Shown: one piece after another, positions 1 to 5,940 of the stretch
Layout: every line of letters starts with the position of its first letter
How positions within the stretch are numbered: the first letter of the stretch is position 1
Source: JAFCBV01 sp965370715
Lineage (GTDB): Archaea; EX4484-52; B79-G9
DNA: 17,113 nucleotides
Direction: 5' to 3'
NCBI GenBank assembly: GCA_965370715.1
Contig: CBDUVQ010000011.1
Coordinates: 1-17,113 of the forward strand
Position numbers and translations under genes: made by a program
Notes under the pieces: generated by a model
Seen by the model: only the letters and a program-made list of their open reading frames with translations
Database searches by the model: none
Told to the model about the DNA's origin: nothing

Positions 1-52
1 TTTTTTCGGTTATCAACGAGCCGCCGAGTTTAATTATAATCAAGTCTTTCAT
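1..52 (-). CDS. Isopentenyl phosphate kinase, N-terminal fragment (cut by window edge)
   Basis: Only the first 17 codons are present, reading MKDLIIIKLGGSLITEK. A hydrophobic strand followed by KLGGSLIT is the phosphate-binding start of the amino-acid kinase fold, and the spacing matches archaeal isopentenyl phosphate kinase (IPK), which phosphorylates isopentenyl phosphate to isopentenyl diphosphate in the cytoplasm. The ATG overlaps the ubiX stop codon as ATGA, so the two genes are translationally coupled. The fold is read from sequence; the IPK assignment rests largely on context, because the preceding genes encode the enzymes that make its substrate. Other amino-acid kinases (UMP kinase, acetylglutamate kinase, aspartokinase) begin similarly, and too little is present to exclude them. 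Confidence 0.7.
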   Translation of the reverse strand, partial: MKDLIIIKLGGSLITEK

Positions 53-612
53 TTTTCCCATCTCCTGTAAAGATTATGCTCTATTTCAAACGCGTCAAGA
101 ACGCGCCCGACAACATTGTTTGTCATGTCATCCACACTTTTCGGCTTTGTGTAATAGCAGAGCATAGGCGGTATTATACACACTCCGATGCGCGCGAGTT
201 TCAGCATGTTTTCAAGATGTATTGCATTAAGCGGGCTTTCGCGCGGTACAAGCACAAGCTTTCGCTGCTGCTTAAGCTGCACGTCTGCTGCGCGCGAGAC
301 AAGGTTGTCTGCATAGCCGTTTGCGATTGCAGAGAGCGTCTTCATGCTACATGGCGCAACAATCATGCCATCTGTTTTGAAGCTTCCGGATGCAATGCTT
401 GCAGCAATGTCATTTTCCGCGTACATTTTGTCAGAACTTGACTCAATGCGCTTCATTGATTCTTCGAAGTTATCAGTTTCGTACTTCATCACAGTTTTCG
501 CGGATTCAGACACAATTGTGTGGGTTTCAATGCCTTTTTTCTTTAATTCCTCAATTGTCCGAATGCCTAGTTCGGCTCCGCTTGCGCCAGTTATAGCAAC
601 TATTATTCTAAT
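49..612 (-). CDS. ubiX: UbiX-type flavin prenyltransferase with an apparent ATT start
   Basis: This enzyme joins a dimethylallyl group to FMN to make prenylated FMN, the cofactor of UbiD-family decarboxylases such as the one opening this operon. The 187-residue protein has the family landmarks: RIIVAITGASGAELG at the N terminus (flavin-binding GASG), APCSMKTLSAIANG in mid-protein, LVPRESPL, and a C-terminal YYTKPKSVDDM. The first ATG in frame (at 513) would delete the first 33 residues including GASG, so it cannot be the true start. The frame is open upstream only to a TAA about 15 nt before position 612, with no ATG, GTG or TTG. The best start is ATT at 612-610, 7 nt after an AAAGGTG Shine-Dalgarno sequence. 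It overlaps the aconitase-X small-subunit gene by 10 bp and the next gene by 4 bp. Identity is very secure; the start codon is inferred. Confidence 0.93.
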   Translation of the reverse strand: MRIIVAITGASGAELGIRTIEELKKKGIETHTIVSESAKTVMKYETDNFEESMKRIESSSDKMYAENDIAASIASGSFKTDGMIVAPCSMKTLSAIANGYADNLVSRAADVQLKQQRKLVLVPRESPLNAIHLENMLKLARIGVCIIPPMLCYYTKPKSVDDMTNNVVGRVLDAFEIEHNLYRRWEK

Positions 613-1004
613 GTCAAAACACCTTTATTTCCGTCAACTGTGGCTTTCTGCCCGTCTTTTAGTGTTTTGTAGGCATCTTTTTCAAGCTTGTCAATCGCCG
701 GAATTTCAGAAATTATTGCTCCTACAGCCACAATTGCCTCACATTCCCTGTTTATTATGGCAAGAGGCGCAATATTGTTCTTTTTCAGGCGGTAAAGCGT
801 GTATGAGCCGACTGTCGAGCCTTTTCCCTGCGGAAATACGAGTATCTTGCCTGAAATTGTTTTTCCCTCAAGCGCATGACCTTTCTCAACAACAACTCCT
901 GTGTCAGGGTCAACGCCGCCATAGAATGAGATAGAGTCCGAGCTAACAAGAACCTCTCCTTTTGCAGTTCCTTTTGATATTGTTCTTGCATTTATTGTTT
1001 CCAT
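603..1004 (-). CDS. Phosphomevalonate dehydratase small subunit (aconitase X swivel domain, DUF126)
   Basis: A 133-residue protein matching the aconitase-X swivelling-domain subunit. Landmarks are FYGGVDPDTG (about 27-36), VFPQGKGSTVGSYTLYRL (about 56-73, including the conserved Gly-Lys-Gly-Ser segment) and a final KATVDGNKG. In archaea it pairs with the large aconitase-X subunit to dehydrate (R)-mevalonate 5-phosphate to trans-anhydromevalonate 5-phosphate. I start it at ATG 1004 (METINARTISKG), preceded by GGTGAAAGGAA; an ATG nine codons upstream only adds residues already coding in the large subunit. It overlaps the large-subunit gene by 13 bp, as expected for subunits made in fixed ratio. 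The same fold acts in cis-3-hydroxy-L-proline dehydratases in bacteria, but the UbiD/UbiX neighbours argue for the mevalonate pathway. Confidence 0.92.
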   Translation of the reverse strand: METINARTISKGTAKGEVLVSSDSISFYGGVDPDTGVVVEKGHALEGKTISGKILVFPQGKGSTVGSYTLYRLKKNNIAPLAIINRECEAIVAVGAIISEIPAIDKLEKDAYKTLKDGQKATVDGNKGVLTLE

Positions 1005-2179
1005 TTTCCTTTCACCGCGCACTCTACACACTGTTTCGTGCTCCCAAGCCTTGTCTTAAAATCATTCGAGCCATGCCCGTAAAAGCACGCCTTTGCAGAG
1101 TTTGTCGCCATGCATCTGAACCTGCCTTTAAGGGGCGCGACCGCCATGCAGGTGTCTGCTGCAACAAATGCGCCCGCATCCTCAATCGTTTTCAGTATGC
1201 CGTGTTTTTCTGCCTCATCTTTAATTTTTCTTGCAGTTGAAATCCAAGTCGCCATCATTACTTTTTTGCCCTCAAGCAATCCCGCAATTTCGCGCAATTC
1301 TTCAATCGATGCATGCGGGCATCCGAGCGCAACAAAGTCAACATCGCACTCATCGTTAAGTGCGTCTTTCGCGTTTTGAATATCTTGTTCTGTTATCTCA
1401 ACTTTTTCATTAGGCACTTCTGTTTTATTCGGTGTTGTTCCTTCAATATGAAACAGCGCAGTCCCGCCATAAGTTGCAATTGATGCAGAGAAAATCTTTA
1501 GCTGGTCTGTGTCCGCTTTTTGTATTCCCATAATATAGGGTATTTTGTTCCCTATTTTCTTTCCAATAGCATAGCCGAGCGCGCTGAAGTCATCAAGCTC
1601 AGTTATCTTTGCGCTCACTTCAACTGTGATATGCGCCTGCCTGTTCTCTTCAAGGTGCATGCCATACATAGGAGTCTTCCCGACAATTGCCGCAGCAAGT
1701 GCAGAAGGCCCGCCCTCGCGGTTTGTCCTTGCGCCAAGCACAGAGTTCGCAAAGCAGACTGCTGATGACTCAGACCATGCTATGTGCTCGCCGAACTTTG
1801 GCCTGTTGCCGACAAGATATGGCGTGCATGTCGCTGTCGCATCAATCCCAAGCTTTTTGAAAGCATCAATTACTTTGAGCTGTTTTTCTGCAAAGTCCGG
1901 GCTTATGCCAAGCTTTTTCCAGTCACGCAAATCCATTCCCGCCGGGTTAATAGTGGTATTTACTCTAACTTTGCCGTCGCGCGCAAGCTCTTCCAAATAT
2001 TCAAGACCTGCATCACCAAGATTATGGTAAGACACTCCTGCAACCTGAACGGATTTTACCGGAACAAGATTTTCTGCCCCGTAAATTTCACCGAGCGCAA
2101 CAAGTATCTCCATTGATTTTTGCGCTGCGTTCCCATGTCTTCCGTCAAGAAATTCTTTTTCTTCTGGTGTGAGCTGCAT
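992..2179 (-). CDS. Phosphomevalonate dehydratase large subunit (aconitase X catalytic, DUF521)
   Basis: A 395-residue aconitase-X catalytic subunit, full length for the split archaeal form. It begins with the family signature MQLTPEEKEFLDGRHG. Candidate Fe-S cluster cysteines are C108 in TCTPYLVGN, C277 in ALGCPHAS and C334 in AADTCMAV; the run EHIAWSESSAVCFANSVLGA at about 121-140 is also characteristic. With the small subunit it should dehydrate mevalonate 5-phosphate. ATG 2179 is chosen because the family start aligns there and a GTGAT Shine-Dalgarno-like sequence lies 6 nt upstream; the in-frame ATG at 2239 would lie inside the Nudix gene. It begins 11 bp after the Nudix stop codon. Reaction assignment combines family knowledge with operon context. 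Confidence 0.92.
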   Translation of the reverse strand: MQLTPEEKEFLDGRHGNAAQKSMEILVALGEIYGAENLVPVKSVQVAGVSYHNLGDAGLEYLEELARDGKVRVNTTINPAGMDLRDWKKLGISPDFAEKQLKVIDAFKKLGIDATATCTPYLVGNRPKFGEHIAWSESSAVCFANSVLGARTNREGGPSALAAAIVGKTPMYGMHLEENRQAHITVEVSAKITELDDFSALGYAIGKKIGNKIPYIMGIQKADTDQLKIFSASIATYGGTALFHIEGTTPNKTEVPNEKVEITEQDIQNAKDALNDECDVDFVALGCPHASIEELREIAGLLEGKKVMMATWISTARKIKDEAEKHGILKTIEDAGAFVAADTCMAVAPLKGRFRCMATNSAKACFYGHGSNDFKTRLGSTKQCVECAVKGKWKQ

Positions 2180-2190
2180 AAAAATCACAT

Positions 2191-2709
2191 TTATATAGGT
2201 CCATTTTCTTTTAACCATACCCATTCGTTGCGGAACCAAGGCACTAGTTTTTCTTTTGCATCTAGTTCTGCCACAAAGCTAATGGGATAAAAATCCGCTT
2301 CTTCAACTTCAGCAGAATTTATTGTTAGTTCACCATCATATACTATTTTGTAAAGTTCACAGAATTCGTTGTTTGTCAAACCATTGTATTGATAGTGTTG
2401 AAAGTGAAGGTCTCGTATTTTTGCAGGGATTATTTTACGGATTCCGAGTTCTTCTTGTACGCCTCTTATGGCGGCATCAAGATAGCTTTCATCCGGTCGC
2501 AAATGCTCAGATACACAATCCCAATGAAGAGGATATGCTTCTTTATTTGCGCTTCTTTTCTGAAGAAGTATTTCTCCTTCTGAATTAAATATCATCACAT
2601 TTACTGATTTATGATATAGTCCTTCTTTATGTGCTGTTGTTCTGTCTTTTATTCCGATTACAACATTATTTTTATCTACAATTGGTATTAATTCGATAGC
2701 GTTAGTCAA
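2191..2709 (-). CDS. Nudix protein resembling type I isopentenyl-diphosphate isomerase, catalytic residues altered
   Basis: A 172-residue Nudix-fold protein placed where an IPP isomerase would be expected. It resembles type I isomerase by eye: H27 and H33 occupy the place of the metal-binding H25/H32 of the E. coli enzyme, H69 is kept, and E115 corresponds to the catalytic E116. However, the catalytic Cys67 aligns with Ser67 (WDCVSEHL) and metal ligand E114 aligns with Asn113. The Nudix box DESYLDAAIRGVQEELGI keeps the EELG end but has RG where REx is usual. The start is TTG at 2709, after AAGGTG overlapping the UbiD stop codon. Base composition is about one-third GC by hand counts against nearly half in flanking genes, suggesting later acquisition. 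It could be a divergent isomerase or a Nudix hydrolase; I cannot decide between them. Confidence 0.85.
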   Translation of the reverse strand: MTNAIELIPIVDKNNVVIGIKDRTTAHKEGLYHKSVNVMIFNSEGEILLQKRSANKEAYPLHWDCVSEHLRPDESYLDAAIRGVQEELGIRKIIPAKIRDLHFQHYQYNGLTNNEFCELYKIVYDGELTINSAEVEEADFYPISFVAELDAKEKLVPWFRNEWVWLKENGPI

Positions 2710-2718
2710 GAAAACACC

Positions 2719-4026
2719 TTAAAGATATTTTTTCAGGTCAACTTTTCCGTAACCTGCCTTTTTGAAGTCCTCTGCTTTCTTCCCGAAAGGTATGGTTGCG
2801 TCAAGGCCGACCTTGTATGTTTTTGTCTTCTCGCCGGGTTTGTGTTCTGCTGAAGGGTCTAAGGACGAGCCAGACATGTCCTGCATAATCACAGCGTCCT
2901 TATCTGCCTGAAACCTTGTCGCTATTGCCCATTCAATTGAGTCGGGGTTGTAGATGTCAATATCTTCATCAACGACAATGCAGTGCTTCAGGGAGCCGTG
3001 CCCTTTAAATGCAGCTTCAATTGCTTTTTTCCCATCCTCAGCATTTTTCTTTTCTATTTGGACAATAGCATGGAGCCATCCTGTCCCTCCGGTTGTTAGC
3101 AGGATGTTCCTGCATTTACAAATTTTATTCACTTCATTGAAAATTGCCGGCTCGCGCGGCATACCCATCAGTATCTTATGCTCATTTAGCCCCGGAAGAA
3201 GCGTCTGGTATATCGCATCCTTTCTTCGAGTGATGCAATTTATTTTTATCACGTGCTGCTTCCTGACGCCGTCAATAGTTTCGGTAAGATCCATGAATGG
3301 TCCTTCATCTGCCAAGTCATTTGTGATTTTTCCTTCCAGTATAATTTCAGCATCTGCCGGAACTTCCAGGTCAACGGTCTTGCACTTTACAAGGTCTGTT
3401 TTTTCAAGTGCATTTGCAAGAGAAAATTCATCAACTCCCGGCGCAAGAGACGTTGCTGCTGCAAGAAGCATTGATGCCGAATTACCGATGGCTATCGCGA
3501 CTTCAAGCTCTCCGCCTGCCTTTTTCAGGGCATTGTCAGTTCCCCGACCCTCAACAATCCTTGCAACAAGGCGGTCTTTACCAATAAGCATTAACCTGTG
3601 AAAGCAAACATTTCGCCCAAGTTTAGGGTCTTTCACAACAACAATTGCAGAAGGAATGTACGGTCCGCCATCATGCTTGAGATAGGTCATTATAGGCAGC
3701 TTTCTTAAATCAACTTCTGTCTCTACAACTTCCTGGCAGGGCGCATTATCCACTAATTTTGGCGGCTTCAATTTGTTCATTGCTTTTGCAAGCATTGGTA
3801 TCAGATTGCTTTTTTTTGTCCCCAGTGCAGATGCTATCAAGTCCCTCGAAGAATTGAGGTTTCCGGCAACTTTCATGCTGTGCCCCTTTACGTTCTCAAA
3901 CAGCACAGGCTTTCTGTCGAGCGCTGCCAGTATGTTTGCCATCTCGTACTTTGTTGAAACATCTTTTGTTATTTTCACAAGCTGTTTTTTTGATTCAAGT
4001 TCAGACAGGAATTTTCGTAAGGCCAT
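2719..4026 (-). CDS. UbiD-family decarboxylase, probable anhydromevalonate phosphate decarboxylase
   Basis: A 435-residue UbiD-family protein. Landmarks in order: GGPYIPSAIVVVKDP (about 120-134), LVARIVEGRGTDN (about 153-165, supplying the conserved Arg), AEIILEGKI (about 226-234) and DEGPFMDLTE (about 240-249, acidic catalytic region), then LLPGLNEHKILMGMPREP (about 276-293). UbiD enzymes use prenylated FMN. In the archaeal mevalonate pathway the member called AMPD converts anhydromevalonate 5-phosphate to isopentenyl phosphate. The adjacent aconitase-X pair supplies that substrate, and ubiX in the same operon supplies the cofactor. It is the first gene of the operon, with ATTATATAAA about 50 nt upstream and GAGGGA just before the ATG. 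Phenolic-acid or menaquinone-pathway UbiD are alternatives that this context disfavours. Confidence 0.93.
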   Translation of the reverse strand: MALRKFLSELESKKQLVKITKDVSTKYEMANILAALDRKPVLFENVKGHSMKVAGNLNSSRDLIASALGTKKSNLIPMLAKAMNKLKPPKLVDNAPCQEVVETEVDLRKLPIMTYLKHDGGPYIPSAIVVVKDPKLGRNVCFHRLMLIGKDRLVARIVEGRGTDNALKKAGGELEVAIAIGNSASMLLAAATSLAPGVDEFSLANALEKTDLVKCKTVDLEVPADAEIILEGKITNDLADEGPFMDLTETIDGVRKQHVIKINCITRRKDAIYQTLLPGLNEHKILMGMPREPAIFNEVNKICKCRNILLTTGGTGWLHAIVQIEKKNAEDGKKAIEAAFKGHGSLKHCIVVDEDIDIYNPDSIEWAIATRFQADKDAVIMQDMSGSSLDPSAEHKPGEKTKTYKVGLDATIPFGKKAEDFKKAGYGKVDLKKYL

Positions 4027-4070
4027 AATATCCCTCGCATTATTTGCTTAAAACCAGTTGCTTCCTTCAT

Positions 4071-4080
4071 TTTATATAAT
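4071..4080 (-). promoter_or_regulatory. TATA box of the mevalonate-pathway operon
   Basis: On the minus strand this reads ATTATATAAA, a good archaeal TATA box. Transcription starting about 27 nt downstream (near 4048) would give a leader of about 22 nt containing the GAGGGA ribosome-binding site at 4036-4031. No comparable site is seen within the operon. Confidence 0.6.
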
Positions 4081-4106
4081 TCACTTTGCCCGAAACACAA
4101 AAAAAT

Positions 4107-4115
4107 CTATTTATA
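4107..4115 (+). promoter_or_regulatory. TATA box of the small membrane-protein gene
   Basis: CTATTTATA is centred about 27 nt before the ATG at 4139. No Shine-Dalgarno sequence is seen, so a leaderless transcript is likely. With the opposing TATA box at 4071-4080 this makes a compact divergent promoter region. Confidence 0.55.
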
Positions 4116-4138
4116 CGATTTAATAGAAATAACACTCC

Positions 4139-4555
4139 ATGTCTGAAGGCACAAATATGGTAGTAAAACTATTTCTTTTTGCAGTTCTTTTCGTTGGCGC
4201 TGTCAGTGCCATAACCATAACATACAACATTATCAATTCAAGTATTCCTGATGTCCTGGGCAACTGTGTTGAGAGAGGACCTGAGTTGATTCATATTTCT
4301 GACATAAGAATAGTCTCTTCTGAAGGCGCAAAAAGGGTGTTAGAGCCTCTTATCAACGAAACGCCCGTATTTGCAGGAAACATTATTGAGCTTTGCGGGG
4401 TTGGATACGTCTTTAAAGCAGGAGCGGACAAATATATTGTCTGTGAGGACGGCAGCATATCAAAATATGTGACTGTATGCAAAGACGACAGCATTATGGA
4501 CAAAGGGGCAGGATATATTGAAACACTGAAAGAAGGAGTTTCTGCAAGCGAGTAA
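4139..4555 (+). CDS. Hypothetical membrane-anchored or secreted small protein
   Basis: A 138-residue protein of no family I recognise. Residues 8-28 form a hydrophobic segment (VVKLFLFAVLFVGAVSAI) that is either a signal peptide, with a possible cut near VSA, or an N-terminal anchor. The rest is a small, mixed domain with four cysteines (C43, C86, about C101 and C113), which could form two disulfides outside the cell. The gene stands alone on the plus strand, ends 4 bp before the opposing tRNA-Trp gene, and has its own TATA box. An alternative start at Met7 would give a tighter signal peptide, but the TATA spacing favours the first ATG. Confidence 0.7.
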   Translation: MSEGTNMVVKLFLFAVLFVGAVSAITITYNIINSSIPDVLGNCVERGPELIHISDIRIVSSEGAKRVLEPLINETPVFAGNIIELCGVGYVFKAGADKYIVCEDGSISKYVTVCKDDSIMDKGAGYIETLKEGVSASE

Positions 4556-4559
4556 GAAT

Positions 4560-4692
4560 TGGTGGGGCTACGAGGACTCGAACCCCGATCAGCGGGTTTC
4601 TTCACAGCTAATAAATCACTGCCACATTATGGCTCATAGCTCCAGCCATTTGTATTCTGGAGCCCGCTGTGCTGCCATTACACCATAGCCCC
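4560..4692 (-). tRNA. trnW: tRNA-Trp (CCA anticodon) with a 59-nt intron
   Basis: On the minus strand a complete cloverleaf can be drawn. The acceptor stem is GGGGCTA/TAGCCCC; the D arm is GTG...CAC; the anticodon stem GCGGG/CCCGC encloses loop CTCCAGA with anticodon CCA; the T arm is CGGGG-TTCGAAC-CCTCG; the discriminator is A. The terminal CCA appears to be encoded (4562-4560). The intron occupies 4656-4598, between loop positions 37 and 38, the usual archaeal site. Mature length is 74 nt including CCA. The intron contains CTGGAGC, complementary to the anticodon region, and a 6-bp hairpin ATGGCT/AGCCAT. The splice point is ambiguous by one A. I could not draw a textbook bulge-helix-bulge with full pairing. 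Confidence 0.93.
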
Positions 4693-4710
4693 ACACAAGA
4701 GTTTTGTATG

Positions 4711-4720
4711 CCTTATACAT
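4711..4720 (-). promoter_or_regulatory. TATA box of tRNA-Trp
   Basis: The minus strand reads ATGTATAAGG, centred about 24 nt before the tRNA 5' end at 4692. That is the usual distance for an archaeal tRNA promoter with little or no 5' leader. Confidence 0.5.
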
Positions 4721-4746
4721 ACCCGGCACTTATTTGTCGCCAAGAT

Positions 4747-5610
4747 TTAAAAAAGAGAGATTATGGCAACACCAAGAACCATAAGCAGAGCCCCGAGAAA
4801 CCTTCCGCGAATGTTCTTTTCTTTGAAGAATATTGCACCCAAAACCACGCTGAACAGGGCATTGGTTCTTTTGACTGCTATCGCATAGGCCGCAAGTGTC
4901 AGTGTGTACGCGTAGATGTATGCAATTGAGCTTAGCCCAAAAAACAATCCTATTTTTGCAAGTGGCCAGAAATTTGCCTTTATTTGGTTGATTTTATTTC
5001 TCGACGTAAAAAAATAATATGCTCCAATCCACAATGACACAAAAAGGCAAGAGGATGTTATGTAAAAAAGAGGACTTGAATGCCGAAGTGCAATCCTGTC
5101 TATTGTTGCAGTTATGCTCCAGAGGAAAGAGACCAGAATCATTAGCAGGACTCCTTTGTCATGCGCAATTGCCCGAATGGGCGCAAGCAGATTTTTAGAG
5201 TTTTTGTTTGCATTGAGAAGATATGCTCCAAGAACAATTAACAGCACCCCAAAACCACCTTCCCTTGTTGTCGATTCTCCAATCAAAATTGGCGTCACCA
5301 CAAGCATGAATGCCGGGGTCAGGGCAGTGAATGGTATTGCCAGGGAAACGTCGGTTGTTTTGAGTGATTTCATATATAGAATAAATGCTGAGGCAAGAAT
5401 GGCGCTCGATATGAAAAGAATAATCCAAAGGCCTTTGTCAAAAACAGGCTTCTCAAAAAGTATCAGTGCGATTAAAACAACAGGAACTGCAAAGAGGGTG
5501 TTTGCGAGCGCCGCAACCTCGGGCTCAACGTTCTTCAGGCTCTTTTTGCTCGCAATGTCTTTAAGCGAGTCAAAGAGCGCAGAAAGAAGTGCTGGTATGA
5601 GCCATAACAT
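4747..5610 (-). CDS. EamA/DMT-superfamily transporter
   Basis: A 287-residue, very hydrophobic protein with about ten predicted membrane helices in two homologous halves (roughly 1-135 and 150-287), the layout of EamA-type drug/metabolite transporters. The N terminus has the first-helix pattern LSALFDSLKDIASKKSL. A glycine-rich helix near TPAFMLVVTPILIGE and the closing RGRFLGALLMVLGVAIISL are also typical. These carriers export or exchange small metabolites across the cytoplasmic membrane; the substrate cannot be inferred. ATG 5610 follows GGGGATG by 8 nt. It lies between the histone-fold terminator upstream and tRNA-Trp downstream, all on the same strand, so it is probably transcribed on its own. 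Confidence 0.85.
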   Translation of the reverse strand: MLWLIPALLSALFDSLKDIASKKSLKNVEPEVAALANTLFAVPVVLIALILFEKPVFDKGLWIILFISSAILASAFILYMKSLKTTDVSLAIPFTALTPAFMLVVTPILIGESTTREGGFGVLLIVLGAYLLNANKNSKNLLAPIRAIAHDKGVLLMILVSFLWSITATIDRIALRHSSPLFYITSSCLFVSLWIGAYYFFTSRNKINQIKANFWPLAKIGLFFGLSSIAYIYAYTLTLAAYAIAVKRTNALFSVVLGAIFFKEKNIRGRFLGALLMVLGVAIISLF

Positions 5611-5650
5611 TATTTTACATCCCCAGAATCTCTAAAAAATCAAAGAAAAA

Positions 5651-5686
5651 TTAAAAGAAAAATTAAAAGCAGGCCTTTCGGCCTGC
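5651..5686 (-). terminator. Hairpin plus T-tract terminator after the histone-fold gene
   Basis: On the minus strand, GCAGGCC-GAAA-GGCCTGC (5686-5669) forms a perfect 7-bp stem with a GNRA-type GAAA tetraloop. It is followed by TTTTAATTTTTCTTTTAA. It begins 15 nt after the histone-fold stop codon and lies before the EamA start codon, so it should separate the two genes. Confidence 0.75.
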
Positions 5687-5701
5687 AAATAATGTGCGCA
5701 T

Positions 5702-5875
5702 TTAGATATCGCGAGCTTTGATAGTTGCCCTTCCGTTCCCTTGTGCGCGTGCGACTGCTTTGTCAAGAACTTCAGCCACAGCCTTGTTGAGAGCATCGTC
5801 TGCTTCGGATGAAACGCTCATTTTCTTTCCCTTTGCATACTCTCTTATTTTGCTTTTTACGATAAGGTCTGCCAT
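5702..5875 (-). CDS. Small histone-fold protein (DUF1931-like)
   Basis: A 57-residue protein: MADLIVKSKIREYAKGKKMS, then a helix with VSSEADDALNKAVAEVLDKA, ending VARAQGNGRATIKARDI. The order short helix, strand, long helix, then basic R-x-T-I-K-A-R-D-I fits the histone fold: the KSKIREYAKGKKMSVSSEADDAL part corresponds to helix 1 and loop 1, and GRATIKARDI to loop 2. It resembles the archaeal DUF1931 histone-like family from memory; those are usually pairs of histone folds or short single-fold proteins. It likely dimerises and may bind DNA, but DNA binding is inferred. It has a strong GGAGGTG ribosome-binding site 6 nt before the ATG, its own TATA box and its own terminator, all consistent with high expression. 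Confidence 0.83.
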   Translation of the reverse strand: MADLIVKSKIREYAKGKKMSVSSEADDALNKAVAEVLDKAVARAQGNGRATIKARDI

Positions 5876-5881
5876 ATTTTA

Positions 5882-5888
5882 CACCTCC
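5882..5888 (-). promoter_or_regulatory. Strong Shine-Dalgarno sequence of the histone-fold gene
   Basis: The minus strand reads GGAGGTG, complementary to the archaeal 16S rRNA tail, 6 nt before the ATG at 5875. It is the best match to the consensus in the window, where most first genes appear leaderless. Confidence 0.7.
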
Positions 5889-5919
5889 GTTGAGTGAGAT
5901 TATTACCTTTTAACAAAAG

Positions 5920-5931
5920 ATTATATATAGA
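5920..5931 (-). promoter_or_regulatory. TATA box of the histone-fold gene
   Basis: The minus strand reads CTATATATAATC, a strong TATA box just after the stop codon of the upstream membrane-protein gene. A start about 27 nt downstream (near 5898) gives a leader of roughly 23 nt carrying the Shine-Dalgarno sequence. Confidence 0.6.
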
Positions 5932-5940
5932 TGCGGCTGT

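Noticed and set aside
49..513. ubiX starting at the first ATG (513)
   Set aside because: This removes 33 residues including the conserved GASG flavin loop, which is intact and in frame upstream.
344..934. 196-codon plus-strand open frame opposite ubiX and the aconitase-X small subunit
   Set aside because: Both minus-strand proteins are strongly conserved families; the antisense product shows no recognisable features.
2189..2201. TATA-like CCTATATAAATG (minus strand) between the Nudix and aconitase-X genes
   Set aside because: It lies only 10-20 nt before the ATG at 2179, so transcription would start inside the gene; it also overlaps the Nudix stop codon and is simply AT-rich.
992..2239. Upstream ATG at 2239 for the aconitase-X large subunit
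   Set aside because: The extra 20 residues would overlap the Nudix gene by about 50 bp, and the family's conserved start is at 2179.
4560..4696. Alternative tRNA register with acceptor GTGGGGC/GCCCCAC
   Set aside because: The T arm fixes position 66 so that the acceptor must be GGGGCTA/TAGCCCC; the alternative breaks the 7-nt T loop and 5-bp T stem spacing.
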